From positions 1-42,423 of the forward strand of contig JAEEXE010000025.1 in assembly GCA_016291375.1 (NCBI GenBank): 42,423 bases of DNA, written 5' to 3'. Every line of letters begins with the position of its first letter. The first letter of the stretch is position 1. Source of the stretch: Butyrivibrio sp. Its GTDB lineage: Bacteria > Bacillota > Clostridia > Lachnospirales > Lachnospiraceae. Shown one piece after another: positions 23,301 to 31,835 of the stretch. The position numbers were made by a program, and so were the translations under genes. The notes under the pieces were generated by a model. That model was not told where the DNA came from, did no database searches, and saw nothing but the letters and a program-made list of their open reading frames with translations.

Positions 23301-24777
23301 TATTTTCCTCTTCGCTATAGTACGGTAACGCCGGAAGAACCACAGATACTTTTGTACCCTTATCAAGACCGGATTCTATGGAAATGCCATATCTGTCTCC
23401 GAAGTTCATCTTGATCCTCTCATTGACATTGGCCATTCCAAAGCCTGTGTCTGTATCCTTTGCAGGTTTGTTGATCTCTCTCCTTAGATGATTGAGCATT
23501 TCTTCATCCATTCCAACGCCGTCATCAATTACTTCAAACCTGATAAGGCCGTCATCTTTTCTTCCCACGATCCTAATAAGACCTGCGCCGCGCTTGTTCT
23601 TAATCCCGTGATAAAGCGCGTTTTCCACAAGAGGTTGCAACGTCATCTTAAGTATTCTGTAGTTATAGAGCGAGTCATCAATGTCTATGTAATAGCTAAG
23701 AATATCTGAATATCTGACTCTTTGAATCTCCAGATAACTTCTGATGTGCTGTTCCTCTTCCCTTATTGTGATCCAGTCTTTGCCATGGCTTAGAGATATC
23801 CTAAAGAACTTGGACAGAGACACTACCATGTCCTCTGCCTCCTGGCTTTTCCCATCCTCTATAAGCCACACGATCGTATCAAGTGTATTATACAAAAAGT
23901 GAGGATTGATCTGCTCTTGAAGAAGTCTTGCTTCCGCCATTCGCATTTTCTTTTCATCCTCTCTTATCTGTTCCATCTGTATCTCCAGATGAGCTGCCAT
24001 GTCATCAACACTCTCCGACAGAACAGAGATCTCATCCTCCAGATCAAAGGATGTTCTTACAGTGAAGTTACCTTCTGCGATCTCCTTGGTCGCAGACCCA
24101 AGCGCCTCAATTGGCTGAACTATACTCCTTGCGACTTTGTCTGTTGTAATGATAGTGCAAAGAATACCAAGTGCCAGTAATACCACAAGTACCACCAGCA
24201 GTTCCTCCATCTCTTTTAATAACCCTCTGTTGATAACTTCGATAGTCTTGGTCTGATAATATATGTAATACTGGATGTTTTCCTGAATAAGCTCTGTAAG
24301 GGAATAGATATTGGAATCAAGCATCTCTACGTCTTCATCGTAGTGCCCACCTGCTTCGACGCTGCTCTTTATATCATCAAGTCTATCGTTTAGCGTATCG
24401 ACGTTTCTAAGGAGCGTATCAAGCCAGGTCCTACTGTTAACCTCAGTAGTAATGGTCTTAAGGCGCGTGAAATCACTTCGGATATTCTCAACAAGAACGT
24501 AAGGGTCATCCTCTTCGCCACTTCCAAACTCATCTCTTCCGACAATTATACGGTACACGCTCTCATCCATCTGTTCTTTAAAAGTCAGGTTATAACTGTT
24601 AGCAACCGTAAGATTGCTAACTATGGCATTATAAGCATTGCCATAGTTTATAAGGGAATAAACCATGTAGAGAATAATAAGAACAAACGGAACGGTTGTG
24701 CCCGCCGCCAATATGATCAGCCTTCTTCGAAGAGGCCTCTTAACTTTTGTTTTTGTATCATTTGACGTTGTTTTCAT
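23275..24777 (-). CDS. Sensor histidine kinase, YesM/LytS type
   Basis: 500 residues. Helices at about 20-43 and 192-211 enclose an extracytoplasmic domain of ~150 residues predicted to be helical. A HAMP domain follows (about 213-265), then the His kinase motif INPHFLYNTLD (His293) and an ATPase domain with QPLVENALYHGIKNK and DDGVGM. This is the sensor for the AraC-type regulator in the same operon. It is first of the three genes. No ribosome binding site is visible before the ATG, and a TATACT hexamer lies only 10 bp upstream (24787-24792). Confidence 0.92.
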   Translation of the reverse strand: MKTTSNDTKTKVKRPLRRRLIILAAGTTVPFVLIILYMVYSLINYGNAYNAIVSNLTVANSYNLTFKEQMDESVYRIIVGRDEFGSGEEDDPYVLVENIRSDFTRLKTITTEVNSRTWLDTLLRNVDTLNDRLDDIKSSVEAGGHYDEDVEMLDSNIYSLTELIQENIQYYIYYQTKTIEVINRGLLKEMEELLVVLVVLLALGILCTIITTDKVARSIVQPIEALGSATKEIAEGNFTVRTSFDLEDEISVLSESVDDMAAHLEIQMEQIREDEKKMRMAEARLLQEQINPHFLYNTLDTIVWLIEDGKSQEAEDMVVSLSKFFRISLSHGKDWITIREEEQHIRSYLEIQRVRYSDILSYYIDIDDSLYNYRILKMTLQPLVENALYHGIKNKRGAGLIRIVGRKDDGLIRFEVIDDGVGMDEEMLNHLRREINKPAKDTDTGFGMANVNERIKMNFGDRYGISIESGLDKGTKVSVVLPALPYYSEEENNGDKSKGN

Positions 24778-24796
24778 ACTGAGTTTAGTATACTAC

Positions 24797-24840
24797 AAAA
24801 GCGGGAAAGACGTGACTATTATGTCCTTCGTCTTTCCCGC
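24797..24840 (-). terminator. Terminator of the flagellin-fliS transcript
   Basis: On the minus strand a 12-bp perfect stem, GCGGGAAAGACG (24829-24840) with CGTCTTTCCCGC (24801-24812), is followed by TTTTG. It lies about 45 bp beyond the fliS stop and just before the kinase gene. Confidence 0.87.
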
Positions 24841-24884
24841 AATTTAGGTAAACCATATATTCACTATAGCTTTAGAGCTATCTT

Positions 24885-25361
24885 TTACGCCATGTATCCT
24901 CTGTTCATTGATACTGCAGATACATCTTCATTCAAACTGTATTTTCCGTAAGTAAGCCCGGCATACACGGTCTGTGTGTTTCCCATAATTGGCTCGCTAA
25001 AATCTTTTTTCTCAAGCTCTTTGTAGGAAGCGCAGAGCATTCTGAAGTTCTGCTGCACTTTCCATACACGATTTATGCTTCCGTTTATTGCTGCTGCCAT
25101 AAGCTCTTTTTTGGAAAAGATATAGATTCCATGGAGTATTCTTCCAAGCTCATATTTAAGATCAAGGGAGCCGATAAGCTCATCTATACAGCTCTGCGCA
25201 TAACCTATGCTCTTTTCTGCTTCTTCTTTTTTGCTGATGCCAAGGGCATCTATGGTTTCATCAAGATATTCAATGACCATCTCATACAGAATTGTGATCA
25301 TCTGTGTTTTGTTGGCCTGTGATATCTTAAGGGTAAATTCCTGCTTTTTTTCCTGTGTCAT
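24885..25361 (-). CDS. fliS: Flagellar export chaperone FliS-like protein
   Basis: 158 residues, somewhat longer than the usual ~125-130. The N-terminal helix segment ANKTQMITILYEMVIEYLDE matches FliS (the LIxxLYDGal region), and the mid segment SIGYAQSCIDELIGSLDLKY fits the second helix. The last ~35 residues (TQTVYAGLTYGKYSLNEDVS onward) are an extension. FliS binds the C-terminus of flagellin in the cytoplasm to prevent premature assembly. The gene is 42 bp downstream of flagellin and has a GAGGTG site. Confidence 0.84.
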   Translation of the reverse strand: MTQEKKQEFTLKISQANKTQMITILYEMVIEYLDETIDALGISKKEEAEKSIGYAQSCIDELIGSLDLKYELGRILHGIYIFSKKELMAAAINGSINRVWKVQQNFRMLCASYKELEKKDFSEPIMGNTQTVYAGLTYGKYSLNEDVSAVSMNRGYMA

Positions 25362-25403
25362 ACTTGCACCTCAACTATAAACAAGACAATAGTGACAGCT
25401 AAA

Positions 25404-26579
25404 TTACTGCAAAAGCTGCAGTACCTGTGAAGGTCTTTCATTGGCCTGCGCCATCATGGATGTTCCTGCCTGTATAAGCACCTGCTGTGTTGAGTAAACA
25501 GTCATTTCCTCTGCCATATCTACATCCATAATTCTTGAATATGCAGCTGTCATGTTCTCTACAGTGATATCAAGGCTGCTTACTATGTGCTCAAGTCTGT
25601 TCTGGTAAGCACCAAGTCTGCTTCTGATAGAGTTTAGATCGGTGATGGCCTGCTTAACGCTTTCTATGGCATCTTTTGCACCCTCCTCGGTTGCCATATC
25701 AAGGTTGTAAAGACCAAGTGTCGTAAGTGATATCTCAGGGATCCTTATATCAAGAGTCTGTCCCTCATTAGCACCTACCTGCATAGTCATTGAGCCTGCT
25801 GCAACTATCTCAAGATTAAGTTTTCCTTTGTATGACTCATCTATCTTGACATCTATTCTCTTGCCGGTATTATCGGAAAGACTAAGTACATCCTCTTCTA
25901 TCTCTACGATCATGTTGCTCGCCATGTACTTTTCAGCATTTCCGTTTGAATCGATTCTGTATATCTCTATATTCTTTCTTGCTTCTGCCTCGCAGATGAG
26001 CGCCTTTTTATCTACTCCGGTCTTTCCTGTAAGGTTAATGAACTCTACATCCAGTCCTCTAATCTCATACTTTCCGGCTTCTATGTTGTCTGAATATGAG
26101 CTTACTTTTAAGTTGGGATTGGCCTGTCCGTTTTGATCTGTCACATATCCTTTAAGGTCAAAAGAGCCGTCGAGAATGCTCTGTCCGTTGAACTGAGTCG
26201 TTTGAGCCATTCTGTCTATCTCGTTCTTAAGCTGTGTAACCTCTTCCTGGATAGTTTTTCTGTCATTTTCTGTGAGAGTTCCGTTACTTGCCTGAATAGC
26301 AAGCTGGTTCATTCTCTGAAGAACAGCATGAATCTCCGACAGTGTTCCGTCAGCAACCTGTACTATTGAGATCGCGTCATTTGAACTGTCGTTTGCTATT
26401 CCGAGACCTTCTATCTGGGAATTCATTCTTCTGGACATTGCAAGACCCGAAGGGTTATCCTTGGCGTTTGCAATCTTAAGACCGCTTGATAATCTTCCAA
26501 GTGATTCTGAAAGAAGCTTGTCGTTTTTCTGAAGTGCATTGTTTGCTATCATAGCGGATATGTTGTAATTAACCTTCAT
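25404..26579 (-). CDS. fliC: Flagellin
   Basis: 391 residues. The conserved D0/D1 ends are intact: N-terminal SESLGRLSSGLKIANAKDNP with LAMSRRMNSQIEGL, and C-terminal AAYSRIMDVDMAEEMT, ending QANERPSQVLQLLQ. The variable middle (about 140-290) is short and beta-rich. Exported through the flagellar type III apparatus and polymerised as filament. It starts only 27 bp after the large upstream gene and has GAGGTAAGG before its ATG. No SigD site was found directly upstream, so it is probably transcribed with the upstream gene. Confidence 0.97.
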   Translation of the reverse strand: MKVNYNISAMIANNALQKNDKLLSESLGRLSSGLKIANAKDNPSGLAMSRRMNSQIEGLGIANDSSNDAISIVQVADGTLSEIHAVLQRMNQLAIQASNGTLTENDRKTIQEEVTQLKNEIDRMAQTTQFNGQSILDGSFDLKGYVTDQNGQANPNLKVSSYSDNIEAGKYEIRGLDVEFINLTGKTGVDKKALICEAEARKNIEIYRIDSNGNAEKYMASNMIVEIEEDVLSLSDNTGKRIDVKIDESYKGKLNLEIVAAGSMTMQVGANEGQTLDIRIPEISLTTLGLYNLDMATEEGAKDAIESVKQAITDLNSIRSRLGAYQNRLEHIVSSLDITVENMTAAYSRIMDVDMAEEMTVYSTQQVLIQAGTSMMAQANERPSQVLQLLQ

Positions 26580-26606
26580 CCTTACCTCGTTTCCGCACGT
26601 GTGGGA

Positions 26607-29600
26607 TCAGATTGCCTCCACAAATGCTTTTGCCATTTTTAGAAGTGTTCCTGTATCAGTTGTTTTTTCTGTTGCGCCTTCCGTGGCATTAGCAATCGTG
26701 CCTACTCCTGTAGGCTGAAGCTGTGCGTTGTAGAGGATTGCTATCTTTGACTGGTCTACACCCGCGTCCTCTATCGTTTCCGCTAGTTTCTCGCACATTC
26801 TCTTCTTTAAGCTCTCAAGATATTCGACCTCATCTGAACTCTGGCTGTTGGTGGTTGTAAGCATTCCGTTTACTACACCGTCCTGCTTATAAAGACTTGC
26901 CGTAATGAGCCCGTATTCAATGGTCTGAACACTCGCTTCCATCCTTGAAATATTACTGTTATCACTTTTTAGTGTGATGTGCATTGTAACCTTGCTTCCG
27001 TCTATCTCAACGGGAACCTCGAAGCTTCCTCTTTCTGAATTGTGAGACATTACTGTAAGCTGCTTTTGCATAAGAGTAATGGCTCTAAGATCAATATAAG
27101 TATCTTCAGGGTTCATTAATATATCGGACATCTTGTCAGATACATTAGCAAGATCCTCTCTGTACTTTTCCTCGTAGCCTTCTTCTCCCAGAGAAGCTGT
27201 TATATCTTCGAGATTGTCTGTGATTTCTTCATCATCAAGATCAAAGGCTCTCTCCCATATATTTCCGTTCCTTCTGTCTCTTCTGTTTGCGATCATAGCT
27301 TCAAGGTTATTGTAAGTAAGCTCAACTCCGTAGAGATTCATTTCGCTAAGCGCGCCCTCTGCAGCTTTGGAGCCTGCCATCTGCCTGATCTGTCTTACCT
27401 GCTCATCGCAGTACTGTTTTTCAAGCTGCTCATCAATTTCTGAGTTCAAAAGAGCATTTGCAAGATCCGGAAGTAACGTATTATTGGAAGGTTTTGCCTC
27501 CATGAGTTTTTCAGGTTCGAGATTCTCATATACTATATCGGCTTGTGCACTATAAAATCTGAAGGCTGAATTTATCTGTTCGTCAATTTTAATCTGATTA
27601 CCTTCTTTGGCCTCAAGTCCTCCGAAGTTGTCATCTACCGTATAATCGAGACCTCTTCTGGAAGTTTTCTGAGTTCTTGTTGCATCCAAAAGATTTCCGA
27701 TGGTCATATCACGCCCGGTTTTAAGAATTGAACCTATAGCCTGATGATCTGTCACCTTTAAAGTATGGAACAATCTGTATATTCCTATGAAAGAAGCCTT
27801 TTCTTCTCCTGTTATCTCGCCCTTTTTCTCCAGCTTAAACAGGAACTTTGAATACTTCTCGTCTCCCTTTTTGGAATTTCTCTTGCCTTCCTTGTCTCCG
27901 TCCTTAGTAAGATCATCAAGGCTCTGTGAAAGTTCTTCTATGGTCATTCCCAGAGGGTTCTTACCTTCTCTGATAAGATCAAGTACAGCGCCCGGCTTAA
28001 GTCTTTCTACTGTTGCCTTAAGCTTCTGATCCCAAGCACGGACATTTTCGAAATTCTCTTCGTTGATCTCCATGCTGTTGTAACCAAGTATCCTGACAGC
28101 TCTTCTGTTGATCTCATCTGTCTCATAGCCCATATCTTTTAATATGTTATCAACGTTTCCGAAAGCTTTTCTCATGCTGTCTCCAAGGTCGGATCTTGGC
28201 TGAGTCATCATTGTCTCGTAGCCCTGACCTGCTGCCTTGAATTTCATGGTAAGGTTCTCGGATACGTCACTTATCTTACTAAGAGTTGCACTCTCAAATT
28301 CATTAGCTAAGGCTCCGGAAACATCCGCAGGTCCTCTGCTGATGATATTAACCTTGGATACGGTTAGTGAAAGAAGCTTAAGAGCATTTCCTCCTGCTAC
28401 CGCATTCGGTGCCTGCACTGCCTTTTCTGCAGCTACCGGTGCGATATTTCCAAGCATTTCTTTTAACTTATCTATAAGCTGCTCCATGGGGGCAGTGTCT
28501 ACGGAAAATCCGCTATCAAGCAGGTTCTTGTTTGCTTCAACGGTCATCTTAAGGCGCACTTCTTCGAGCTGAAGTCTCGCCTGTATTAGCTTTGGATCAT
28601 CTTCTTTTATCTCATTTACAACAAACAGATTCCCGGTATTCTTCTGTCCGCCTGTCGCCTCAATAAGATTCTTAAGATTGATATCTTTTCCTTCCGTGAG
28701 GGTCATCTTTACGGCTTCATCTGTTATTTTTCCCGTATCTTCCACAATCTTCATCGCCTTTTCAAGGTTGCTTGTGGAATCAAAAAGATTTCCTTCGTAA
28801 GCTTTTTTACCATTGGAGATGGCTGCTGTCATGGCTTTCGCTGCAGCTTCATCTGTTATGGGAAAATCTACTTTTCTTATCTCGTCCAGAGAAATGAGGT
28901 TCTCTGCTGTAAGTGGAATGCCCTGAACAACCATCCACTTGGCGTTTATCTTATTGGATTCATCTGCGGTATCAAGTCCCGCTTCTTCTATAACTTTATC
29001 TATCTGCGGCTCAAGCTGCTGCCAGTTATAGTCCTCAGCCTTCTGCGCGTAGTAGCCGCTTGTTTCCTGAGCATAGAAACCTTTTCCTGTGGCGCTCTGT
29101 CCGTTAGTGCTATGATTTGCAAAATAGAAGTTGCTTATTGTTGGACTTAGTTTGTTGAGGACAAGGTATTTAACGGCGTCATCGGAGAGCTCAGGGGTAC
29201 CTGAAACCTGCTCGTATGCGCCTGCTACCGCTCTGATATTTTCTTGTGTAAGAGGAATATCGTTCTCGGAAAAGCTCTTTTTGATAGACACGGCAAAGGA
29301 CTGGCTTCCTGTTATCTTAGCCAGCTTATCAACGCTGAGATCATCGTTAAATCCGACAATCTCTTCTCCGGACTCCAAAAGAACACTCTTGATCTTATCA
29401 AGAATGGTCACTGTTTCCGAGCTATTTAGATTTTTAAGATCAAATCCATCCTTAAGGGCCTTTGCGTAGTCCTTCTCTGACATGGTATTTGATAAAAGAG
29501 CCATATAATTATGCTGCGTCAAAACATCCGTGTTTTCTGCCATTTTGCTTATGTCTTCCAAGCTTCTGGCACGCTGCGCATAAGCATCACCTCTGAAGAT

Positions 29601-29750
29601 GCTTGTGTCCAGGTCTACAGCAAATACATCCGAATGTGCTGCAGACGCCTTTCCGGAACCCACGCTGATCCTCTCATCGGAATCCGTTCCGATACGAAAT
29701 GAGTCATCTGCGTTCTTGTTACCGGCGATGGTTTGAAAATTAATGTTCAT
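26607..29750 (-). CDS. Large flagellin-linked protein (DUF6240-like), function unknown
   Basis: 1047 residues, no signal peptide or membrane helix. Repeated short helical units with a pattern like GIPLTAENLISL recur along it (DIPLTQENIRAV, GKDINLKNLIEA, GRDMTIGNLLDA, GVELTYNNLEAM). The C-terminal ~150 residues alternate strands (FEVPVEIDGSKVTMHITLKS, IEYGLITASLYKQDG) with a final helix, YLESLKKRMCEKLAETIEDAG, loosely recalling the FliK hook-length domain. Similar proteins beside flagellin in Lachnospiraceae are, as I recall, annotated DUF6240. A SigD-type promoter precedes it. Role in flagellar assembly or export is inferred. Confidence 0.72.
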   Translation of the reverse strand: MNINFQTIAGNKNADDSFRIGTDSDERISVGSGKASAAHSDVFAVDLDTSIFRGDAYAQRARSLEDISKMAENTDVLTQHNYMALLSNTMSEKDYAKALKDGFDLKNLNSSETVTILDKIKSVLLESGEEIVGFNDDLSVDKLAKITGSQSFAVSIKKSFSENDIPLTQENIRAVAGAYEQVSGTPELSDDAVKYLVLNKLSPTISNFYFANHSTNGQSATGKGFYAQETSGYYAQKAEDYNWQQLEPQIDKVIEEAGLDTADESNKINAKWMVVQGIPLTAENLISLDEIRKVDFPITDEAAAKAMTAAISNGKKAYEGNLFDSTSNLEKAMKIVEDTGKITDEAVKMTLTEGKDINLKNLIEATGGQKNTGNLFVVNEIKEDDPKLIQARLQLEEVRLKMTVEANKNLLDSGFSVDTAPMEQLIDKLKEMLGNIAPVAAEKAVQAPNAVAGGNALKLLSLTVSKVNIISRGPADVSGALANEFESATLSKISDVSENLTMKFKAAGQGYETMMTQPRSDLGDSMRKAFGNVDNILKDMGYETDEINRRAVRILGYNSMEINEENFENVRAWDQKLKATVERLKPGAVLDLIREGKNPLGMTIEELSQSLDDLTKDGDKEGKRNSKKGDEKYSKFLFKLEKKGEITGEEKASFIGIYRLFHTLKVTDHQAIGSILKTGRDMTIGNLLDATRTQKTSRRGLDYTVDDNFGGLEAKEGNQIKIDEQINSAFRFYSAQADIVYENLEPEKLMEAKPSNNTLLPDLANALLNSEIDEQLEKQYCDEQVRQIRQMAGSKAAEGALSEMNLYGVELTYNNLEAMIANRRDRRNGNIWERAFDLDDEEITDNLEDITASLGEEGYEEKYREDLANVSDKMSDILMNPEDTYIDLRAITLMQKQLTVMSHNSERGSFEVPVEIDGSKVTMHITLKSDNSNISRMEASVQTIEYGLITASLYKQDGVVNGMLTTTNSQSSDEVEYLESLKKRMCEKLAETIEDAGVDQSKIAILYNAQLQPTGVGTIANATEGATEKTTDTGTLLKMAKAFVEAI

Positions 29751-29772
29751 ACGCGCCTCATATTATTAATCG

Positions 29773-29802
29773 AAAAAAAGGTGATGGACTATCCATCACC
29801 TT
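29773..29802 (-). terminator. Terminator of glgB
   Basis: On the minus strand an 11-bp stem, AAGGTGATGGA (29792-29802) with TCCATCACCTT (29778-29788), loop of three, is followed by a T-run (29773-29777 and beyond). It is a strong rho-independent terminator about 40 bp past the glgB stop. Its 5' arm coincides with the expected start site of the motility promoter. Confidence 0.9.
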
Positions 29803-29804
29803 CT

Positions 29805-29831
29805 ATTTCGGCACTTATAAAAAAATTCTTA
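29805..29831 (-). promoter_or_regulatory. Motility sigma factor (SigD/sigma-28) promoter
   Basis: On the minus strand TAAG (29828-29831), exactly 15 bp, then GCCGAAAT (29805-29812). The Bacillus SigD consensus is TAAA-N15-GCCGATAT, so the match is 3 of 4 and 7 of 8. It lies 55 bp upstream of the 1047-residue flagellin-linked gene and just past the glgB stop codon. Confidence 0.82.
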
Positions 29832-29840
29832 AGTTAAAAA

Positions 29841-31805
29841 TCACTTTTTCTTGGCAGTCTTTTTGGACGCGGTTTTCTTTGCAGTAGTTTTCTTTGTTTC
29901 CGGATTTTGGAAAAGAAATACCTCTGCACCGTAAGGAGGAAGATCGAATGTGATGCTGTAATCTTTGTAATCACATAGTCCCTTCTGAGCTTTGATCTTG
30001 GCTGGAATATTACTTCCAGGACCTCCAAACTTTTCCTCTGCACTATCAAGAATATGAGTATAGGTTCCGTCAAAAGGAACTCCCACCATAAAGTCTTTTC
30101 TCTCAACGGGCGTCATGTTAATGACAAAGAGAATGTTATCCTTGCCGTTAATGGCTCTTCTGTAGAAGCTGTAGGTGCTGCGCTCCTTGTCATCCGCATT
30201 TATCCACTCAAAACCTCCCCAGTCATTATCTACCTCGTACATTGCCGGGTATTTTCTGTATATCTTAAGTAGGTTTGAGACGTAGTCTTTCATTCCCCTG
30301 TTAAGGTCGTTTTCCAAGAGGAACCAATCCAGTTCTCTCTTTTCGCTCCATTCTCTTTCCTGACCAAAATCCTGACCCATGAAGAGGAGTTTTTTGCCCG
30401 AATGACCAAACATATAAGTATAGCCGGCCCTTAAATTGGCGTATTTATCAACTTTGTAGCCCGGCATCTTCTCAACCATGGAGCACTTAAGATGCACTAC
30501 CTCATCGTGAGAAAGAGGCAGAATGTAGTTCTCTGAGCTGTTATAGCTCATGGCAAAGGTCATCATGTTGTGAGCCCCCTGCCTAAAATACGGATCAAGC
30601 TTCATATATTCGCAGAAATCATGCATCCAACCCATATTCCACTTATAGGCAAATCCAAGTCCGTCCTCTTCCGGAGGCGCTGTGACTTTGGGCCACGCTG
30701 TGGACTCCTCGGCAATTGTAAGAAACTCCGGGTACGTTCCCCTTACAACGCTGTTGAGGTGCTTAAAGAACTCTATTGCATCCAGGTTCTTGTTGTCACC
30801 GTACTTATTGGGAACCCACTGTCCGTCCCGCTTTCCGTAGTCGAGGTAGAGCATGGATGCAACTGCATCAACTCTAAGACCGTCAACATGAAACTTTCTT
30901 ATCCAGAAAAGAGCATTTGCTATAAGGAAGTTTTTGACTTCAGGCTTAGCCAGGTTAAAGATCTTGGTGCCCCAGTCAGGATGTTCTCCCTTCCTCGGGT
31001 CCGGATCTTCATAGATACATTGTCCGTCAAATCGCGCAAGCCCAAACTCGTCCGTTGCAAAATGCGCAGGAACCCAGTCCAGTATTACTCCTATGTTGTT
31101 CTTGTGGAGCTTGTTGATAAGATACATAAAGTCTTTGGGCTCACCATATCTTGCTGTGGGAGCATAGTAGCCCGTGACCTGATATCCCCATGAGCCGTCA
31201 AAAGGATGCTCTGCAATTCCTATGAGCTCGATGTGGGTGTACTGCATTTCTTTGAGATACTCGACAATTCTGTCTGCGAACTGCCTGTATGTATAGAATC
31301 CATCCTCTGTTCCATCGGGATGTTTCATCCATGAACCTATGTGGCATTCATATATAGCAAGAGGCTGGCGATTGATGTCTTTGCCCTTCATGCCTTCATA
31401 CCACTTGGCATCCGACCACTTAAAGCCTTCAAGGTCCGTTGTCCTTGAGGCATTACCCGGTCTAAGCTCCGCATAATTGGCATATGGATCTGCCTTGTAG
31501 AGCTTAGAACCATCCGGTGTCGTAATAAGATACTTGTATAGTTCTCCTATTCCGACTCCGGGAATAAAACCTGTCCATATATTTCCTACTTTGGTTCTTT
31601 TAAGGGGATGAGAAGTTTCATTCCAGTTGTTAAAAGAGCCAATGACATGAACGTCAGCTGCATTTGGTGCCCATACTGCAAAAAAGTATCCCTTTTTGCC
31701 GCCTTCTTCCGAAGGATGCGCACCGAGTTTATCATAAATATCGTAATGTGTCCCCTGACCAAACAGATACTCATCCGCTTCAGATATAAATACTTTTTTA
31801 CCCAT
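29841..31805 (-). CDS. glgB: 1,4-alpha-glucan branching enzyme with a lysine-rich C-terminal tail
   Basis: 654 residues. An N-terminal CBM48-like domain (YFAVWAPNAADVHVIGSFNN) precedes the GH13 barrel. Catalytic regions are visible: DWVPAHFATDEFGL, DGLRVDAVASMLYLDYG (nucleophile Asp), FLTIAEESTAWP (acid/base Glu) and LPLSHDEVVH (transition-state Asp). It makes alpha-1,6 branches in glycogen. The last ~20 residues are almost only Lys, Thr and Ala (TAKKTASKKTAKKK), which is not part of the enzyme family. A GAGGGGGA site precedes the ATG. It follows the 976-residue gene by 30 bp with no terminator, so the two are probably co-transcribed. Confidence 0.95.
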   Translation of the reverse strand: MGKKVFISEADEYLFGQGTHYDIYDKLGAHPSEEGGKKGYFFAVWAPNAADVHVIGSFNNWNETSHPLKRTKVGNIWTGFIPGVGIGELYKYLITTPDGSKLYKADPYANYAELRPGNASRTTDLEGFKWSDAKWYEGMKGKDINRQPLAIYECHIGSWMKHPDGTEDGFYTYRQFADRIVEYLKEMQYTHIELIGIAEHPFDGSWGYQVTGYYAPTARYGEPKDFMYLINKLHKNNIGVILDWVPAHFATDEFGLARFDGQCIYEDPDPRKGEHPDWGTKIFNLAKPEVKNFLIANALFWIRKFHVDGLRVDAVASMLYLDYGKRDGQWVPNKYGDNKNLDAIEFFKHLNSVVRGTYPEFLTIAEESTAWPKVTAPPEEDGLGFAYKWNMGWMHDFCEYMKLDPYFRQGAHNMMTFAMSYNSSENYILPLSHDEVVHLKCSMVEKMPGYKVDKYANLRAGYTYMFGHSGKKLLFMGQDFGQEREWSEKRELDWFLLENDLNRGMKDYVSNLLKIYRKYPAMYEVDNDWGGFEWINADDKERSTYSFYRRAINGKDNILFVINMTPVERKDFMVGVPFDGTYTHILDSAEEKFGGPGSNIPAKIKAQKGLCDYKDYSITFDLPPYGAEVFLFQNPETKKTTAKKTASKKTAKKK

Positions 31806-31835
31806 ACAAAATCCCCCTCGATAAATGTATAAGCT

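Noticed and set aside
28237..28572. Plus-strand frames of about 100-115 codons opposite the large flagellin-linked gene, also at 29131-29469
   Set aside because: Antisense shadows of a long coding frame; compositions are Ser/Leu-rich as expected for reverse-complement artefacts.
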